A stretch of DNA of 64,000 nucleotides from JABDIP01 sp965250245. GTDB lineage: Bacteria > Pseudomonadota > Alphaproteobacteria > DSM-16000 > Inquilinaceae. Below, one piece after another: positions 8,997 to 17,108 of the stretch. The stretch spans positions 2,046,001 through 2,110,000 of the forward strand of contig OZ252296.1 of assembly GCA_965250245.1 (NCBI GenBank), read 5' to 3'. Both the position numbers and the translations under genes were made by a program. The notes below the pieces were generated by a model. That model ran no database searches. It had not been told where the DNA came from and was given only the letters and a program-made list of their open reading frames with translations. Within the stretch, counting starts at the first letter, position 1. Each line of letters starts with the position of its first letter.

Positions 8997-9036
8997 CTTC
9001 ATAACCAGATGGTTTATAAACTCTCTGGTTATGAAG
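8997..9036. promoter_or_regulatory. 40-bp nested dyad, probable operator of the ArsR-family regulator
   Basis: A perfect 13-bp inverted repeat, CTTCATAACCAGA at 8997-9009 against its complement at 9024-9036, surrounds a second palindrome GTTTATAAAC at 9012-9021 with the same centre. Thirty-six of 40 positions pair. It can also be read as two overlapping 17-bp ArsR boxes of the form ATAACC-N4-GGTTTAT. The dyad ends one base before the start codon of the regulator, so repressor binding would cover the promoter and ribosome site. Confidence 0.75.
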
Positions 9037-9037
9037 A

Positions 9038-9382
9038 ATGTCCCCAGGCACCCTCGATGCGACCTTCGCGGCTTTGGCCGATCCAACCCGGCGGGCGATC
9101 CTGGCGCGGCTGGCGACGGGCGAGGCCACCGTGACGGAACTGGCCCGGCCCTTTGCCATGAGCCAGCCGGCGATCTCCAAGCACGTCAAGGTGCTGGAAC
9201 ACGCCGGGCTGATCAGCCGGGGCCGCGAGGCTCAGAAGCGGCCCTGCCGGATTGAGGCGCGGCCCCTGGCCGAGGCGACCGACTGGCTGGAAGGTTACCG
9301 GGAGATCTGGGAGGGCAATTTCCGGCGCCTCGACGCGCTGCTTGACGAACTCGATCCCGACACCGGCAACAAGGACGGATGA
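9038..9382 (+). CDS. ArsR-family winged-helix repressor
   Basis: 114 residues. The start TFAALADPTRRAILARLATGEATVTELARPFAMSQPAISKHVKVLEHAGLI is a classic ArsR/SmtB winged helix-turn-helix. The metal-binding CxC pair of ArsR/SmtB metal sensors is absent. Such regulators paired with an SRPBCC gene usually respond to something other than a metal. The ATG at 9038 has only a weak GAAG box inside the dyad operator. The stop region overlaps the start of the next gene, so the two form a co-translated pair. Confidence 0.9.
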   Translation: MSPGTLDATFAALADPTRRAILARLATGEATVTELARPFAMSQPAISKHVKVLEHAGLISRGREAQKRPCRIEARPLAEATDWLEGYREIWEGNFRRLDALLDELDPDTGNKDG

Positions 9383-9384
9383 TC

Positions 9385-9861
9385 ATGAGCGCGCCCGCCA
9401 GGCTCGAGGTTTCCACGCCAACCGACCGTGAGGTCGTCATGAGCCGGACCTTCAACGCCCCACGGGAGACGGTGTTCAAGGCCCTGACGACGCCGGCGCT
9501 CATCCAGCGCTGGCTGCTGGGCCCGGAGGGCTGGACCATGCCGGTCTGCGAGGTCGATCTGAGGGTCGGCGGGGCGCTGCGCTACGAGTGGCGCGGCCCG
9601 GACGGGAACGGCATGGGGATGAGCGGCATCTTCCGCGAGGTCGATCCGCCGGCGCGTCTGGTGCACACCGAACTGTTCGACGAGGACTGGACCGGCGGCG
9701 AGACCCGGGTGACGACCATCCTGACCGAGCAGGACAGCCTGACCACCGTCACCACGACCATCCTCTACCCCTCCCGGGAGAATCGCGACAACGCGTTGAA
9801 GTTCGGCATGGAGGGCGGCGTCGCGGCGAGCTACGACCGGCTCGATGGGGTGCTGGATTAG
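9385..9861 (+). CDS. SRPBCC/AHSA1-domain protein paired with the ArsR regulator
   Basis: About 158 residues of START/Bet v1-like fold: MSRTFNAPRETVFKALTTPALIQRW at the start and a C-terminal GGVAASYDRLDGVL helix. This family (CalC/AHSA1 type) binds a hydrophobic ligand in a deep cavity; no enzymatic activity can be inferred. I prefer the ATG at 9385 because AAGGA lies 9 bases upstream; another in-frame ATG at 9379 overlaps the ArsR stop. The gene belongs to the standard ArsR-SRPBCC two-gene module, where the SRPBCC protein is thought to bind or sequester the inducing compound. Confidence 0.87.
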   Translation: MSAPARLEVSTPTDREVVMSRTFNAPRETVFKALTTPALIQRWLLGPEGWTMPVCEVDLRVGGALRYEWRGPDGNGMGMSGIFREVDPPARLVHTELFDEDWTGGETRVTTILTEQDSLTTVTTTILYPSRENRDNALKFGMEGGVAASYDRLDGVLD

Positions 9862-9887
9862 CCGAGCCGCGGGATTGCGTCGGGAGA

Positions 9888-10466
9888 CTATCCGTCGAGT
9901 GCGATGCCGGATTGCTCCAGCCGCGTGCGCAGGGTCTCGATGCTCTCCGTCAATGCCGGCAGGACGGTGCGCCTGGCGTCCTCCAGATTGCCCTGGATCT
10001 GGAACTGGTCCGGCGACGTGGTCAGGGTGTCGTCGGACAGGTTGACGAGCTCGCTGGAAAGCTGGCGGTAGAGCCGGCGGATGCCGGTTAGGGCGTCCGG
10101 CGGGATCTGGAAGGCGACCTCGGACCGCGCCGTGGCCTCCCAGACATAGGTCTCCAGCCGGTACTGCTCGCCGCGGCCGACGAACTTGGCCTTGCTGCCG
10201 GTGGTGTATTCCTGCGACCACGCCTCGACATGGCGCAAATTGTCGGTGACCTCGGCCAGCAGGGCGAGCTGCAGGTAATAGCTCTCCCGGTCGGACCGGA
10301 CGGATTGCAGCTCCATGCCGACCTTGTAGCCGGCGGCGGCGGCCAGGTAGACGCCGAGGATGGTCGAGCCGACGATCAGCGCGTGCGACAGCCAGAACTC
10401 GGCATTGTTCTTCTCGCGCGGCAGGAACAGCGGTCGGATGAACCGCAACGGTCGTGGAAGCGCCAT
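9888..10466 (-). CDS. hypothetical protein with one membrane segment
   Basis: 192 residues, starting at the ATG at 10466 behind GGGGACGAG. After a basic N-terminus (LPRPLRFIRPLFLPREKNNAEFW) there is one hydrophobic segment, ALIVGSTILGVYLAAAAGY, at about residues 28-50. A long mainly helical region follows (QLALLAEVTDNLRHVEAWSQEY; TESIETLRTRLEQSG). It looks like an inner-membrane protein with a periplasmic helical domain. I recognise no family. The gene converges on the SRPBCC gene with a 26-bp gap. Confidence 0.7.
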   Translation of the reverse strand: MALPRPLRFIRPLFLPREKNNAEFWLSHALIVGSTILGVYLAAAAGYKVGMELQSVRSDRESYYLQLALLAEVTDNLRHVEAWSQEYTTGSKAKFVGRGEQYRLETYVWEATARSEVAFQIPPDALTGIRRLYRQLSSELVNLSDDTLTTSPDQFQIQGNLEDARRTVLPALTESIETLRTRLEQSGIALDG

Positions 10467-10627
10467 GGTCTCGTCCCCGGAACCCGTATCGCGGCGCGGC
10501 GGTGCGCGTTGCGGCAACCTGTCCGGGAATTGGTTACCGTCCGATTAACCAAATCCGATTCGTGATCCGTGTCCTTGGCCCGACCGCCCGGCACCGCTAG
10601 GCTCGCCGCAAGACGGGGGCAGGGACG

Positions 10628-12118
10628 ATGACGCTCGACAATCCGGTTCTCACGACGATCCGCGATGGCGGATCGGTCGGCATGGTGTGGCTCAGCCTGG
10701 GCTCGACGGCGGTGGCGGAACTGGCCGCCGATGCCGGGCCGGACGCGGTCGTGTTCGACCTGCAGCACGGGCTCTGGCAGCGCCAGACCCTGCAGGACGC
10801 GATCGGCATCGTGCGGCTCCGCACGACCCCGCTGGCGCGGGTGGCGGATGGCTCGGCGACGGCGATCGGCGAGGCGCTGGATGCGGGCGCGCTGGGCGTG
10901 ATCGTGCCGCTGGTGGAGACGGCCGAGCAGGCTGCCGCCGCCGTCGCCGCCGCGAAGTATCCGCCCGCCGGCATCCGCTCCGGCGGCGGCGTGCGGCCGC
11001 TGATGGACTTCAAGGCCTATGGTTTCGCCGCCAACGACGCGGTTCTGGTCTCGGTGATGATCGAGACGGCGAAGGGCGTCGAGAACGCCGCCGCCATTGC
11101 CGCGGTGCCCGGCGTCGACCTGGTGTTCATCGGAACCGGCGATCTGGCCCTGTCGATCGGCACTTTCCCGGAATTCGGCCCGGATCACGAGGCGGCGGTG
11201 AAGGTGGTGCAGCAGGCCTGCCGCGATGCCGGCACGCCCTGCGGCGCCTTCACCCCGCATCTCGCCTTCGCCCTGGACCGCCGCCGCCAGGGCTTCCAGG
11301 CGGTGGTGATCGCCGAGGATATCGGCCTGGTGCACGGCGCGGCAAAGACCGCGATCAAGGGCTTTCGGACGGGAGCGCCGGTCCCCGTGCGGGACGCGGT
11401 CGCCTTCGTGACCGGCACCAGCCGGGGCATCGGACCGGAGATCGTGCGGGCGTTGCTGGCCGCCGGAGCCGCCAAGGTCTATTGCGCCGCTCGCAAGCCC
11501 GGCGGTGCGGACGCGCTGATCGCCGAGGCGCCGGACCGGCTGGTCCCGGTCACCCTCGACGTCACAGACCCCGCGGCCATCGCGACCGCGGCCGGGACGG
11601 CCGGCGACACGACCCTGCTGGTCAACAATGCCGGGGTGAACTTCAACACTCCGCTGCTGGCGATCGACCATCTGGACAACGCCCGCGCCGAGATCGAGAC
11701 CAACTATTTCGGCACGCTCGCCATGTGCCGCGCCTTCGCGCCCGTCCTTGAGGCCAATGGCGGCGGCGCCATCGTCAACCTGCTCTCGATCCTGGCCCGC
11801 GGCAATCTGCCGATGATGGGCTCGCTCGCCGCGTCCAAGGCGGCGGAACTCTCCATGACCCAGGGCCTGCGCGCCGAGCTCGCGGCCCGGGGCACCCATG
11901 TCATGGCGGTCCTTCCCGGCGCCGTGGACACCGACATGACCCGCGACTTCGACGGCCCGAAGATCGCTCCGGCCGAGGTGGCCGAGGCGATCGTGCATGG
12001 CCTGTCCGTCGGTGCCGAGGAGGTCATGCCCGGCGACATGGCCTCGGGCATGTCCATGGGGCTAGCCGTCGATCCCAAGGCGGTGGAGCGGCAGCTCGCC
12101 GAATTCCTTCCGGAATAG
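10628..12118 (+). CDS. two-domain fusion: HpcH/HpaI-family aldolase and short-chain dehydrogenase/reductase
   Basis: 496 residues. Residues ~5-250 are an HpcH/HpaI aldolase with the catalytic-region His47 (DLQHG), the VPLVET strand, and metal ligands E146 (VMIETAKG) and D172 (IGTGDLALSIG). Residues ~255-495 are an SDR with cofactor motif TGTSRGIG (262-269), NNAG (333-336) and S387. At the usual YxxxK site the sequence reads L-A-A-S-K: the Tyr is Leu400 while K404 remains. One unbroken frame with uniform codon use covers both parts, so the join is probably real. It may couple C-C cleavage of a 2-keto acid with handling of the aldehyde product, but dehydrogenase activity is doubtful without the Tyr. 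Confidence 0.88.
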   Translation: MTLDNPVLTTIRDGGSVGMVWLSLGSTAVAELAADAGPDAVVFDLQHGLWQRQTLQDAIGIVRLRTTPLARVADGSATAIGEALDAGALGVIVPLVETAEQAAAAVAAAKYPPAGIRSGGGVRPLMDFKAYGFAANDAVLVSVMIETAKGVENAAAIAAVPGVDLVFIGTGDLALSIGTFPEFGPDHEAAVKVVQQACRDAGTPCGAFTPHLAFALDRRRQGFQAVVIAEDIGLVHGAAKTAIKGFRTGAPVPVRDAVAFVTGTSRGIGPEIVRALLAAGAAKVYCAARKPGGADALIAEAPDRLVPVTLDVTDPAAIATAAGTAGDTTLLVNNAGVNFNTPLLAIDHLDNARAEIETNYFGTLAMCRAFAPVLEANGGGAIVNLLSILARGNLPMMGSLAASKAAELSMTQGLRAELAARGTHVMAVLPGAVDTDMTRDFDGPKIAPAEVAEAIVHGLSVGAEEVMPGDMASGMSMGLAVDPKAVERQLAEFLPE

Positions 12119-12131
12119 CCGCGACGGTCCG

Positions 12132-12506
12132 CTAGGTGCCGGCCGCCGCCTCGCCGCCATCCGGGCCGTACATCATCACCCAGGTGGCGAAATCGTCGGA
12201 GAACCCTTCAAACCGGTGCACGGCACCGGCCGGCACGAAGATGGCGTCGCCAGGCCCGAAGGGCTTGCGCTCCAGGGTCTCCTCGCTGTCGCCGACGGCG
12301 AACGTGCCGTGGCCGGAGACGACCACATACACCTCGTCCTGGTCATGCGGGGTCTGATGGTCGGCGCCGCGCGGGGCGTAGAAATAGAGCGTGAGCGTGC
12401 CATGTTCCAGCAGCAGTGCCGCCGGCAGGCCGCCCGGCGACACGCCGGCCTCGACGGCCTGTCGGATGGCGTCATGCGCCCGGTCCCTGGGCGTGATCCA
12501 AGTCAT
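12132..12506 (-). CDS. cupin-domain protein
   Basis: 124 residues of single-domain cupin. Motif 1 is PHDQDEVYVVVSGHGTF with the conserved His and Glu; motif 2 is GDAIFVPAGAVHRFEG with the second His. The metal site therefore looks intact. The ATG at 12506 has AGGAGG about 7 bases upstream. The gene converges on the aldolase-SDR fusion with a 13-bp gap. The substrate cannot be read from sequence; small cupins of this kind include sugar-binding proteins and dioxygenases. Confidence 0.85.
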   Translation of the reverse strand: MTWITPRDRAHDAIRQAVEAGVSPGGLPAALLLEHGTLTLYFYAPRGADHQTPHDQDEVYVVVSGHGTFAVGDSEETLERKPFGPGDAIFVPAGAVHRFEGFSDDFATWVMMYGPDGGEAAAGT

Positions 12507-12732
12507 CGGTCAACCTCCTGAGCGGGGGCATGCCGGGTCCGCGGACGGCATGCAATCACCGATTGAGCTATCGGCTGGCCGGGGTCGGAGCCACCCGGAT
12601 CTTGCGATCCGTGGCGCATCATGCACCGGCGGCAGGGTGTCCGGGATCGATGTGGTCCGGGCCGGTCAGAGCCGCTTTTCCCGGGCAACGAATTGGCGTG
12701 AAACGCCGGTGTGGAATACCCAGATTCCGGGC

Positions 12733-14037
12733 ATGGACGCACTGCACCCTGCCACCAATGCGGACCGGTCGAACGCGGCTTCGGAGACGAAGCGACCGCG
12801 CGTCGTGATCGTCGGCGCCGGGTTCGGCGGTCTGTCTGCCGCCAAGGCGCTGGCATCGGCGCCCGTCGACGTGACCCTGATCGACCGGCGCAACTACCAC
12901 CTGTTCCAGCCGCTGCTCTATCAGGTGGCGACCGCCGGGCTGTCGCCGGCCGACATCGCCTGGCCGATCCGCCGCATCGTGCGCAGCCAGAAGAACACCC
13001 GGGTGCTGCTGGGCGACGTGACCGGCATCGACGCGCTCGGCCGCACGGTGCGGATGGGGGAAGACACGGTGCCCTACGACCATCTGATCCTGGCGACCGG
13101 GGCCCGGCATGCCTATTTCGGCAATGATGCCTGGGAGCCGTTCGCGCCGGGGCTGAAGAAGATCGAGGACGCGACCGACATCCGCCGGCGCATCCTGATG
13201 GCCTTCGAGCGGGCCGAGGTTGAACCGGATCCGGCCGAGCGCGACCGGCTGCTCACCTTCGTGATCGTCGGGGCCGGGCCCACCGGCGTGGAACTGGCCG
13301 GCGCCATCGCGGAGCTGGCGCGCCGGGTGCTGGCCAAGGATTTCCGCAATATCGACCCACGCCAGACCCGCATCCTCCTGGTCGAGGCCGGTCCGCGCGT
13401 GCTGCCGAGCTTTCCGGAACGTCTCTCGGCCTTCGCCAGGCGCGCGCTGGAAAAGCTCGGCGTCGAGGTGCTGCTGGGCCGGCCGATCACCGGCTGCGAT
13501 GCCGAGGGCGTGGCCTTCGACGACCAGCGGATCGGCGCCCGCACCGTGCTCTGGGCCGCCGGCGTCGCCGCCTCGCCGGCCGGCGAGTGGCTGGGGGCGG
13601 AGACCGACCGGGCCGGCCGGGTGGTCGTGTCGCCGGATCTGAGCGTGCCCGAGCACCCCGAGATCTTCGTCATCGGCGACACCGCCGCCGTGACCGACGA
13701 CGAGGGCCGGCCCCTGCCGGGCATCGCCCCGGTCGCCAAGCAGCAGGGGCGCCATGCCGCCGCCTGCATCCGCCGGGGCGTGGCCGGCGACGTGGTGCGC
13801 CCGGCCTTCCGCTACAGCCATCCGGGCAGCCTGGCGACCATCGGCCGCTCGGCGGCGGTGATCGATTTCGGCTGGCTGCGCCTGAAGGGCTGGCTCGCCT
13901 GGTGGATCTGGGGCATTGCCCATGTCTATTTCCTGATCGGCCTGCGCAATCGGCTGCTGGTCGCGATCCAGTGGTTGTGGTCGTACATCCTGTTCGATCG
14001 CGGCGCCCGCCTGATCACCGGCGCCAAGGACGGCTGA
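12733..14037 (+). CDS. type II NADH dehydrogenase (NDH-2), FAD-dependent
   Basis: 434 residues. The FAD-binding GAGFGGLSAAKAL is at the N-terminus (after PRVVIV), followed by RRNYHLFQPLLYQVATAGLSP, which is characteristic of NDH-2. The NADH-binding GAGPTGVELAGAIAEL is in the middle and the FAD-contact FVIGDTA near residue 310. The C-terminal WLAWWIWGIAHVYFLIGLRNRLLV is the amphipathic/hydrophobic membrane anchor. The enzyme passes electrons from NADH to quinone without pumping protons. The ATG at 12733 is the first sensible start ahead of the Rossmann fold. A 226-bp divergent gap separates it from the cupin gene. Confidence 0.9.
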   Translation: MDALHPATNADRSNAASETKRPRVVIVGAGFGGLSAAKALASAPVDVTLIDRRNYHLFQPLLYQVATAGLSPADIAWPIRRIVRSQKNTRVLLGDVTGIDALGRTVRMGEDTVPYDHLILATGARHAYFGNDAWEPFAPGLKKIEDATDIRRRILMAFERAEVEPDPAERDRLLTFVIVGAGPTGVELAGAIAELARRVLAKDFRNIDPRQTRILLVEAGPRVLPSFPERLSAFARRALEKLGVEVLLGRPITGCDAEGVAFDDQRIGARTVLWAAGVAASPAGEWLGAETDRAGRVVVSPDLSVPEHPEIFVIGDTAAVTDDEGRPLPGIAPVAKQQGRHAAACIRRGVAGDVVRPAFRYSHPGSLATIGRSAAVIDFGWLRLKGWLAWWIWGIAHVYFLIGLRNRLLVAIQWLWSYILFDRGARLITGAKDG

Positions 14038-14084
14038 CCGGCGCCCGTGCCCATGCCATACTCGCCGCAATCGGGGAGGCGGCG

Positions 14085-14423
14085 ATGATCAAGGGCATGC
14101 ATGGCCTGTTCTATTCCACCGACGCGGAGGCGGCGCGGGCGTTCTTCCGCGACACGCTCGGGCTTGCCCATGTCGACGCCGGCGATGGCTGGCTGATCTT
14201 CGGGATCGGCGGGGCGGAGTTCGGGGTCCATCCCGGCGACGGGCCGAAGCACGATATCTCTTTCCTGTGCGACGACATCGAGGCGACGGTGGCGGAGCTG
14301 GAAGGGAAGGGTGTATCCTTCACCACCCCGATCACCGATCACGGCTGGGGCCTGGGCACCAGCTTCGAGATCCCCGGCGGCGGCGCCGTCATGCTCTACC
14401 AGCCCCGGCACCCGCAGCCCTAG
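14085..14423 (+). CDS. VOC-family protein (glyoxalase/bleomycin-resistance fold)
   Basis: 112 residues, one vicinal-oxygen-chelate domain: LFYSTDAEAARAFFRDTLGL at the start, a DGWLIFGIGGAEFGVHP strand pair, and GTSFEIPGGGAVMLYQPRHP at the end with a conserved Glu. The ATG follows GGGGAGGCGGCG. It lies 47 bp after NDH-2 on the same strand. The ligand or substrate is unknown. Confidence 0.85.
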   Translation: MIKGMHGLFYSTDAEAARAFFRDTLGLAHVDAGDGWLIFGIGGAEFGVHPGDGPKHDISFLCDDIEATVAELEGKGVSFTTPITDHGWGLGTSFEIPGGGAVMLYQPRHPQP

Positions 14424-14476
14424 GCGCCTGCTACCGGCCGCGCGCAGGCAAGCGGTCGGAGAACCACCCCTCAAGC

Positions 14477-14565
14477 GTCATTCCCGCGAAAGCGGGAATC
14501 CAGAAATCCCGAACTCGACGGCGGAACCGTCGTGATTCCTGGATTCCCGCTTTCGCGGGAATGAC
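14477..14565. repeat. compound palindromic repeat with self-complementary arms
   Basis: Two 27-bp arms, 14477-14503 and 14539-14565, are exact reverse complements. Each arm contains its own hairpin (ATTCCCGC-gaaa-GCGGGAAT), and a CGACGG...CCGTCG stem lies between them. It occupies the gap after the VOC gene and resembles the short dispersed palindromes common in proteobacterial intergenic DNA. Confidence 0.85.
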
Positions 14566-14638
14566 AAACATTGGAGAACTGAATGATGGAGCATTGGATG
14601 ACAGCCAAAGCCACCGCTCGCCATGGGGGCGGACCGGC

Positions 14639-15184
14639 ATGATCCCGTTCTACGTCCTCACCGGCGCGCCCGGCACCGGCAAGTCGGCCCTCCTGGAGCG
14701 GCTAAGGCTCCAGGGTTTCGACGGAGTCGATGAGCCGGCGCGGCAGATCCTGGCCGAGCAGCGCAGCTACGGCGGCAACGGCGTGCCGGACACCGACCCG
14801 GCCCTGTTCGTGGAGCTGATGCTGTCCCGCGCCGTGTTCGAGCGCCGCAAGCCGCGGCTGGCGGACCTGCCGGTGTTCTTCGACCGGGGCATCCCGGACC
14901 TGATCGCCTATGCGTTGCTCTACGGGCTCGACGACCGGCCGGCCCGTAATGCGGCGCACAAATACCGCTACAACCCGACCGTCTTCTTCGCGCCGCCCTG
15001 GCAGGACATCTACAGCACCGACGAGGAGCGCAAGATGACCTATGGCCAGGCGGCGGATTTCGGCGAGCGCATGCGCGACGCCTATCGCGCCCTCGGCTAT
15101 ACCCTGGTCGAGCTGCCGCGGGAGTCGCCGCAGCAGCGGGCGCAATTCGTGCTTGATTGGGTGACCGCAGATTCCAAGGGATAA
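14639..15184 (+). CDS. AAA-type P-loop ATPase/kinase-like protein
   Basis: 181 residues. Walker A is GAPGTGKS at residues ~9-16; a later VFFDRGIPDLIAYAL segment looks like the Walker B/nucleoside-kinase-type region of AAA_28 proteins. The end, YTLVELPRESPQQRAQFVLDW, is typical of that family, which includes NadR-like kinases. The substrate is unknown. The ATG at 14639 follows GGGGGCGG. The last codons overlap a possible small gene in another frame. Confidence 0.8.
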   Translation: MIPFYVLTGAPGTGKSALLERLRLQGFDGVDEPARQILAEQRSYGGNGVPDTDPALFVELMLSRAVFERRKPRLADLPVFFDRGIPDLIAYALLYGLDDRPARNAAHKYRYNPTVFFAPPWQDIYSTDEERKMTYGQAADFGERMRDAYRALGYTLVELPRESPQQRAQFVLDWVTADSKG

Positions 15185-15395
15185 GCCCAAGCAGGCCTCG
15201 GCCGCCGGCCGATCCCGGCCGAAACCGCCATCCGGTGCCGGCACCTGGTCGGTCTGGCGCGAGGACGACAACGGCAACCGCTTTCGCATGGCCGCCGGAC
15301 TGGCCGAACGCGAGGCCCGGGCGATGGCGGAGGACTATACCCGGCGCGGCCACAAGCAGCGCCACTGGGCCGAGCCGGATGGACCGGCCGGCTAG
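15171..15395 (+). CDS. possible small SPOR-like protein lacking an ordinary start codon
   Basis: A frame open from 15165 to the TAG at 15393-15395 encodes WSVWREDDNGNRF ... EDYTRRGHKQRHWAEPDG. That pattern (VW-R-x-DDNGN-x-F, then RGHKQ-x-x-W) is familiar from small bacterial SPOR-like proteins, and codon use is good. No ATG, GTG or TTG precedes the conserved part; the only candidate is the ATT at 15171, overlapping the end of the ATPase gene. Either it uses a rare start, or a frameshift has cut it off. Its stop overlaps the stop of the convergent SnoaL/NTF2-like gene in a shared CTAG. Confidence 0.4.
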   Translation: MPRDKPKQASAAGRSRPKPPSGAGTWSVWREDDNGNRFRMAAGLAEREARAMAEDYTRRGHKQRHWAEPDGPAG

Positions 15396-15841
15396 GTGGC
15401 GACCGGCACCGCCGTCTCGTGGATGTGCAGCCATTCCAGCGCGCCATTGCCGGCCCGGCGCATCAGCACGGTGGAAATGCGGGCATTGGTCGGCGGGTTG
15501 GAGTGGCGTGCGCCGGATTGCGTCTCGACATAGGTCGCCAGCACCAGGCCGGCGGTCTCGTCCACGTGGTGCAACCGCACATCCGAAATCGAGATCCGGA
15601 AGTCGGGGTTGGTCCCGTGCCCGTCGCGGAGGGAGTCCAGCAGGCCGTCGCGCTCATGGACTCGTCCGGCTGGCTGGATGTTGACGAAGCCGGTCGCCAT
15701 GCGGTCGGCCAGCCCGGCCGCGTAGGCCGCATCCGTGTTCTCTTCCTCGCCCCGGAACCAGGCGGCGATGAAGCGGTGCACGGCCTCGATCTCCTCCCGG
15801 ACGGCGGTGTGCAGGTCGTCCCGGTCTTGCGTGTCCGACAT
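15392..15841 (-). CDS. NTF2-like (SnoaL/DUF4440-type) protein
   Basis: 149 residues from the ATG at 15841. An N-terminal helix (EIEAVHRFIAAWFRGEEEN) precedes a cone-shaped beta-sheet pattern (MATGFVNIQPAGRVHERDGLLDSLR; FRISISDVRLHHVDETAGLVLATYVET) and a final LEWLHIHETAVP. This fold includes SnoaL-type cyclases, scaffolds and isomerases; nothing here decides between them. It overlaps the stop of the small SPOR-like frame tail to tail. Confidence 0.75.
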   Translation of the reverse strand: MSDTQDRDDLHTAVREEIEAVHRFIAAWFRGEEENTDAAYAAGLADRMATGFVNIQPAGRVHERDGLLDSLRDGHGTNPDFRISISDVRLHHVDETAGLVLATYVETQSGARHSNPPTNARISTVLMRRAGNGALEWLHIHETAVPVAT

Positions 15842-15929
15842 GGCGATGGTCCCTGGTTTCGGTGTCGCCGCCACCGTAGCCCAGCGCGGTGCCGAATGGC
15901 ACGGAACCAATCCAGGACACTCCCGTCGG

Positions 15930-15958
15930 CCTCATCCTTCGACGGGCTCAGGATGAGG
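15930..15958. repeat. short dispersed palindrome (TTCGACGGGCTCAGGATGAGG type)
   Basis: An imperfect hairpin, CCTCATCCTTCGA-cgggc-TCAGGATGAGG, lies between two divergent genes. Related sequence occurs at 36812-36900. It is one of several short repeat types in this window's intergenic DNA. Confidence 0.7.
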
Positions 15959-16040
15959 AGAGGGGTGCGGGGGCTTGCCCTGGAGGGGCGGCCGCCCGAC
16001 TATCGACCCTATCCGAGTTCACCAACCATGGCGATTGCCA

Positions 16041-17105
16041 GTGTCCGACCACGCAAGTCTCGATGCCGCCGCCATCGGCGATGACCCCTCGGCCTGGGAG
16101 GCCGGGGAGATGCGTGGCCGGCCGGATTGGGCGATCAACCTGTCGGAGGCGCAGTGCGAGGAGGTGCGACGCGCGGTCATGGCGACCGGCGACTGTGCGA
16201 TCCACGAGATCACGCGCGACGACTTCACGCTGCCGACGCTTGGATCCGTCTTGGAACAGGCCCGCCGCGACGTGGTCGACGGCCGGGGCTTCGTGCTGAT
16301 CCGGGGCCTGCCGATCGAGGGCCGGGACCGGGCGTGGGTGATGCGCGCCTGGTTCGGCATCGGCGCCTGGTTCGGTGTCGCCCGGCCGCAGAACGCCGCC
16401 GGCCATCTGGTCGGCCATGTGAAGGATCTCGGCGAGGACAAGTCCGACCCGAAGACCCGGCTCTACCGCACCAATGCCCGCCAGCGCTTCCACGTGGATA
16501 GCTGCGACATCGTCGGCCTGCTCTGCCTGCAGCCGTCGAGGACCGGCGGCGCCAGCTCCCTGTGCAGTTCCACCGCCATCCTGGCGGAGGTCGCCCGCAC
16601 CCGCCCCGACCTGGCGGAGGTGCTGGCGCGGCCCTTCATCTACGACCGCAAGGGCGAGGTGCCGGCCGGCAAGGGGCCGCATTACGAGATTCCCATCGCC
16701 CACCACTTCGCCGGCCGCACGACCATCTACTTCGCCCGCGACTTCATCGAGGCCGCGCAGAAGCGGTTTCCGGATATCCCGCGCCTGACGGCCTTGCAGG
16801 TGGAGGCTCTCGACCTGATCGAGCGCCTCGCCGAAAGCGACCGCTTCCGCCTCGACATGGACTTCCGCCCCGGGGACATGCAGTTCGTGCACAACCACGT
16901 GCTGCTGCATTCCCGCACGGCCTATGAGGACTGGCCGGAGCCCGCACGGCGCCGCCACCTGCTGCGCCTTTGGCTCTCCGCCCACGACCCGCGCCCGCTT
17001 CCGCCGGTCTTCGCCGAACGCTACGGCCCGCTCAAGCCCGGGCTGCCCCGCGGCGGGGTCTGTGGGGAGGAGGTCACGCCGACCACGCCGCTGGAGGCGG
17101 AGTAG
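16041..17105 (+). CDS. TauD/TfdA-family Fe(II)/2-oxoglutarate dioxygenase
   Basis: About 354 residues from a GTG at 16041. The iron-binding H-x-D is in RFHVDSCD and the distal His in VHNHVLLHSRTAYED; the 2-oxoglutarate-binding Arg is in RRRHLLRLWLS. GRGFVLIRGLPI near residue 90 is the usual N-terminal strand of this family. The enzyme should hydroxylate or cleave a small molecule using O2 and 2-oxoglutarate. The substrate is not known. The gene converges with the heme peroxidase gene at a 3-bp gap. The start is uncertain because no strong ribosome site is visible. Confidence 0.85.
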   Translation: MSDHASLDAAAIGDDPSAWEAGEMRGRPDWAINLSEAQCEEVRRAVMATGDCAIHEITRDDFTLPTLGSVLEQARRDVVDGRGFVLIRGLPIEGRDRAWVMRAWFGIGAWFGVARPQNAAGHLVGHVKDLGEDKSDPKTRLYRTNARQRFHVDSCDIVGLLCLQPSRTGGASSLCSSTAILAEVARTRPDLAEVLARPFIYDRKGEVPAGKGPHYEIPIAHHFAGRTTIYFARDFIEAAQKRFPDIPRLTALQVEALDLIERLAESDRFRLDMDFRPGDMQFVHNHVLLHSRTAYEDWPEPARRRHLLRLWLSAHDPRPLPPVFAERYGPLKPGLPRGGVCGEEVTPTTPLEAE

Positions 17106-17108
17106 CAC

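Noticed and set aside
9295..10221. Long open frame on the minus strand across the SRPBCC and hypothetical membrane genes
   Set aside because: Typical antisense shadow of GC-rich DNA: composition rich in R, P, H and Q, no ribosome site, and real genes with good motifs in other frames.
12560..12732. Upstream extension of the type II NADH dehydrogenase
   Set aside because: The extra in-frame residues overlap the cupin promoter region and do not resemble the family, whose Rossmann fold begins shortly after the ATG at 12733.
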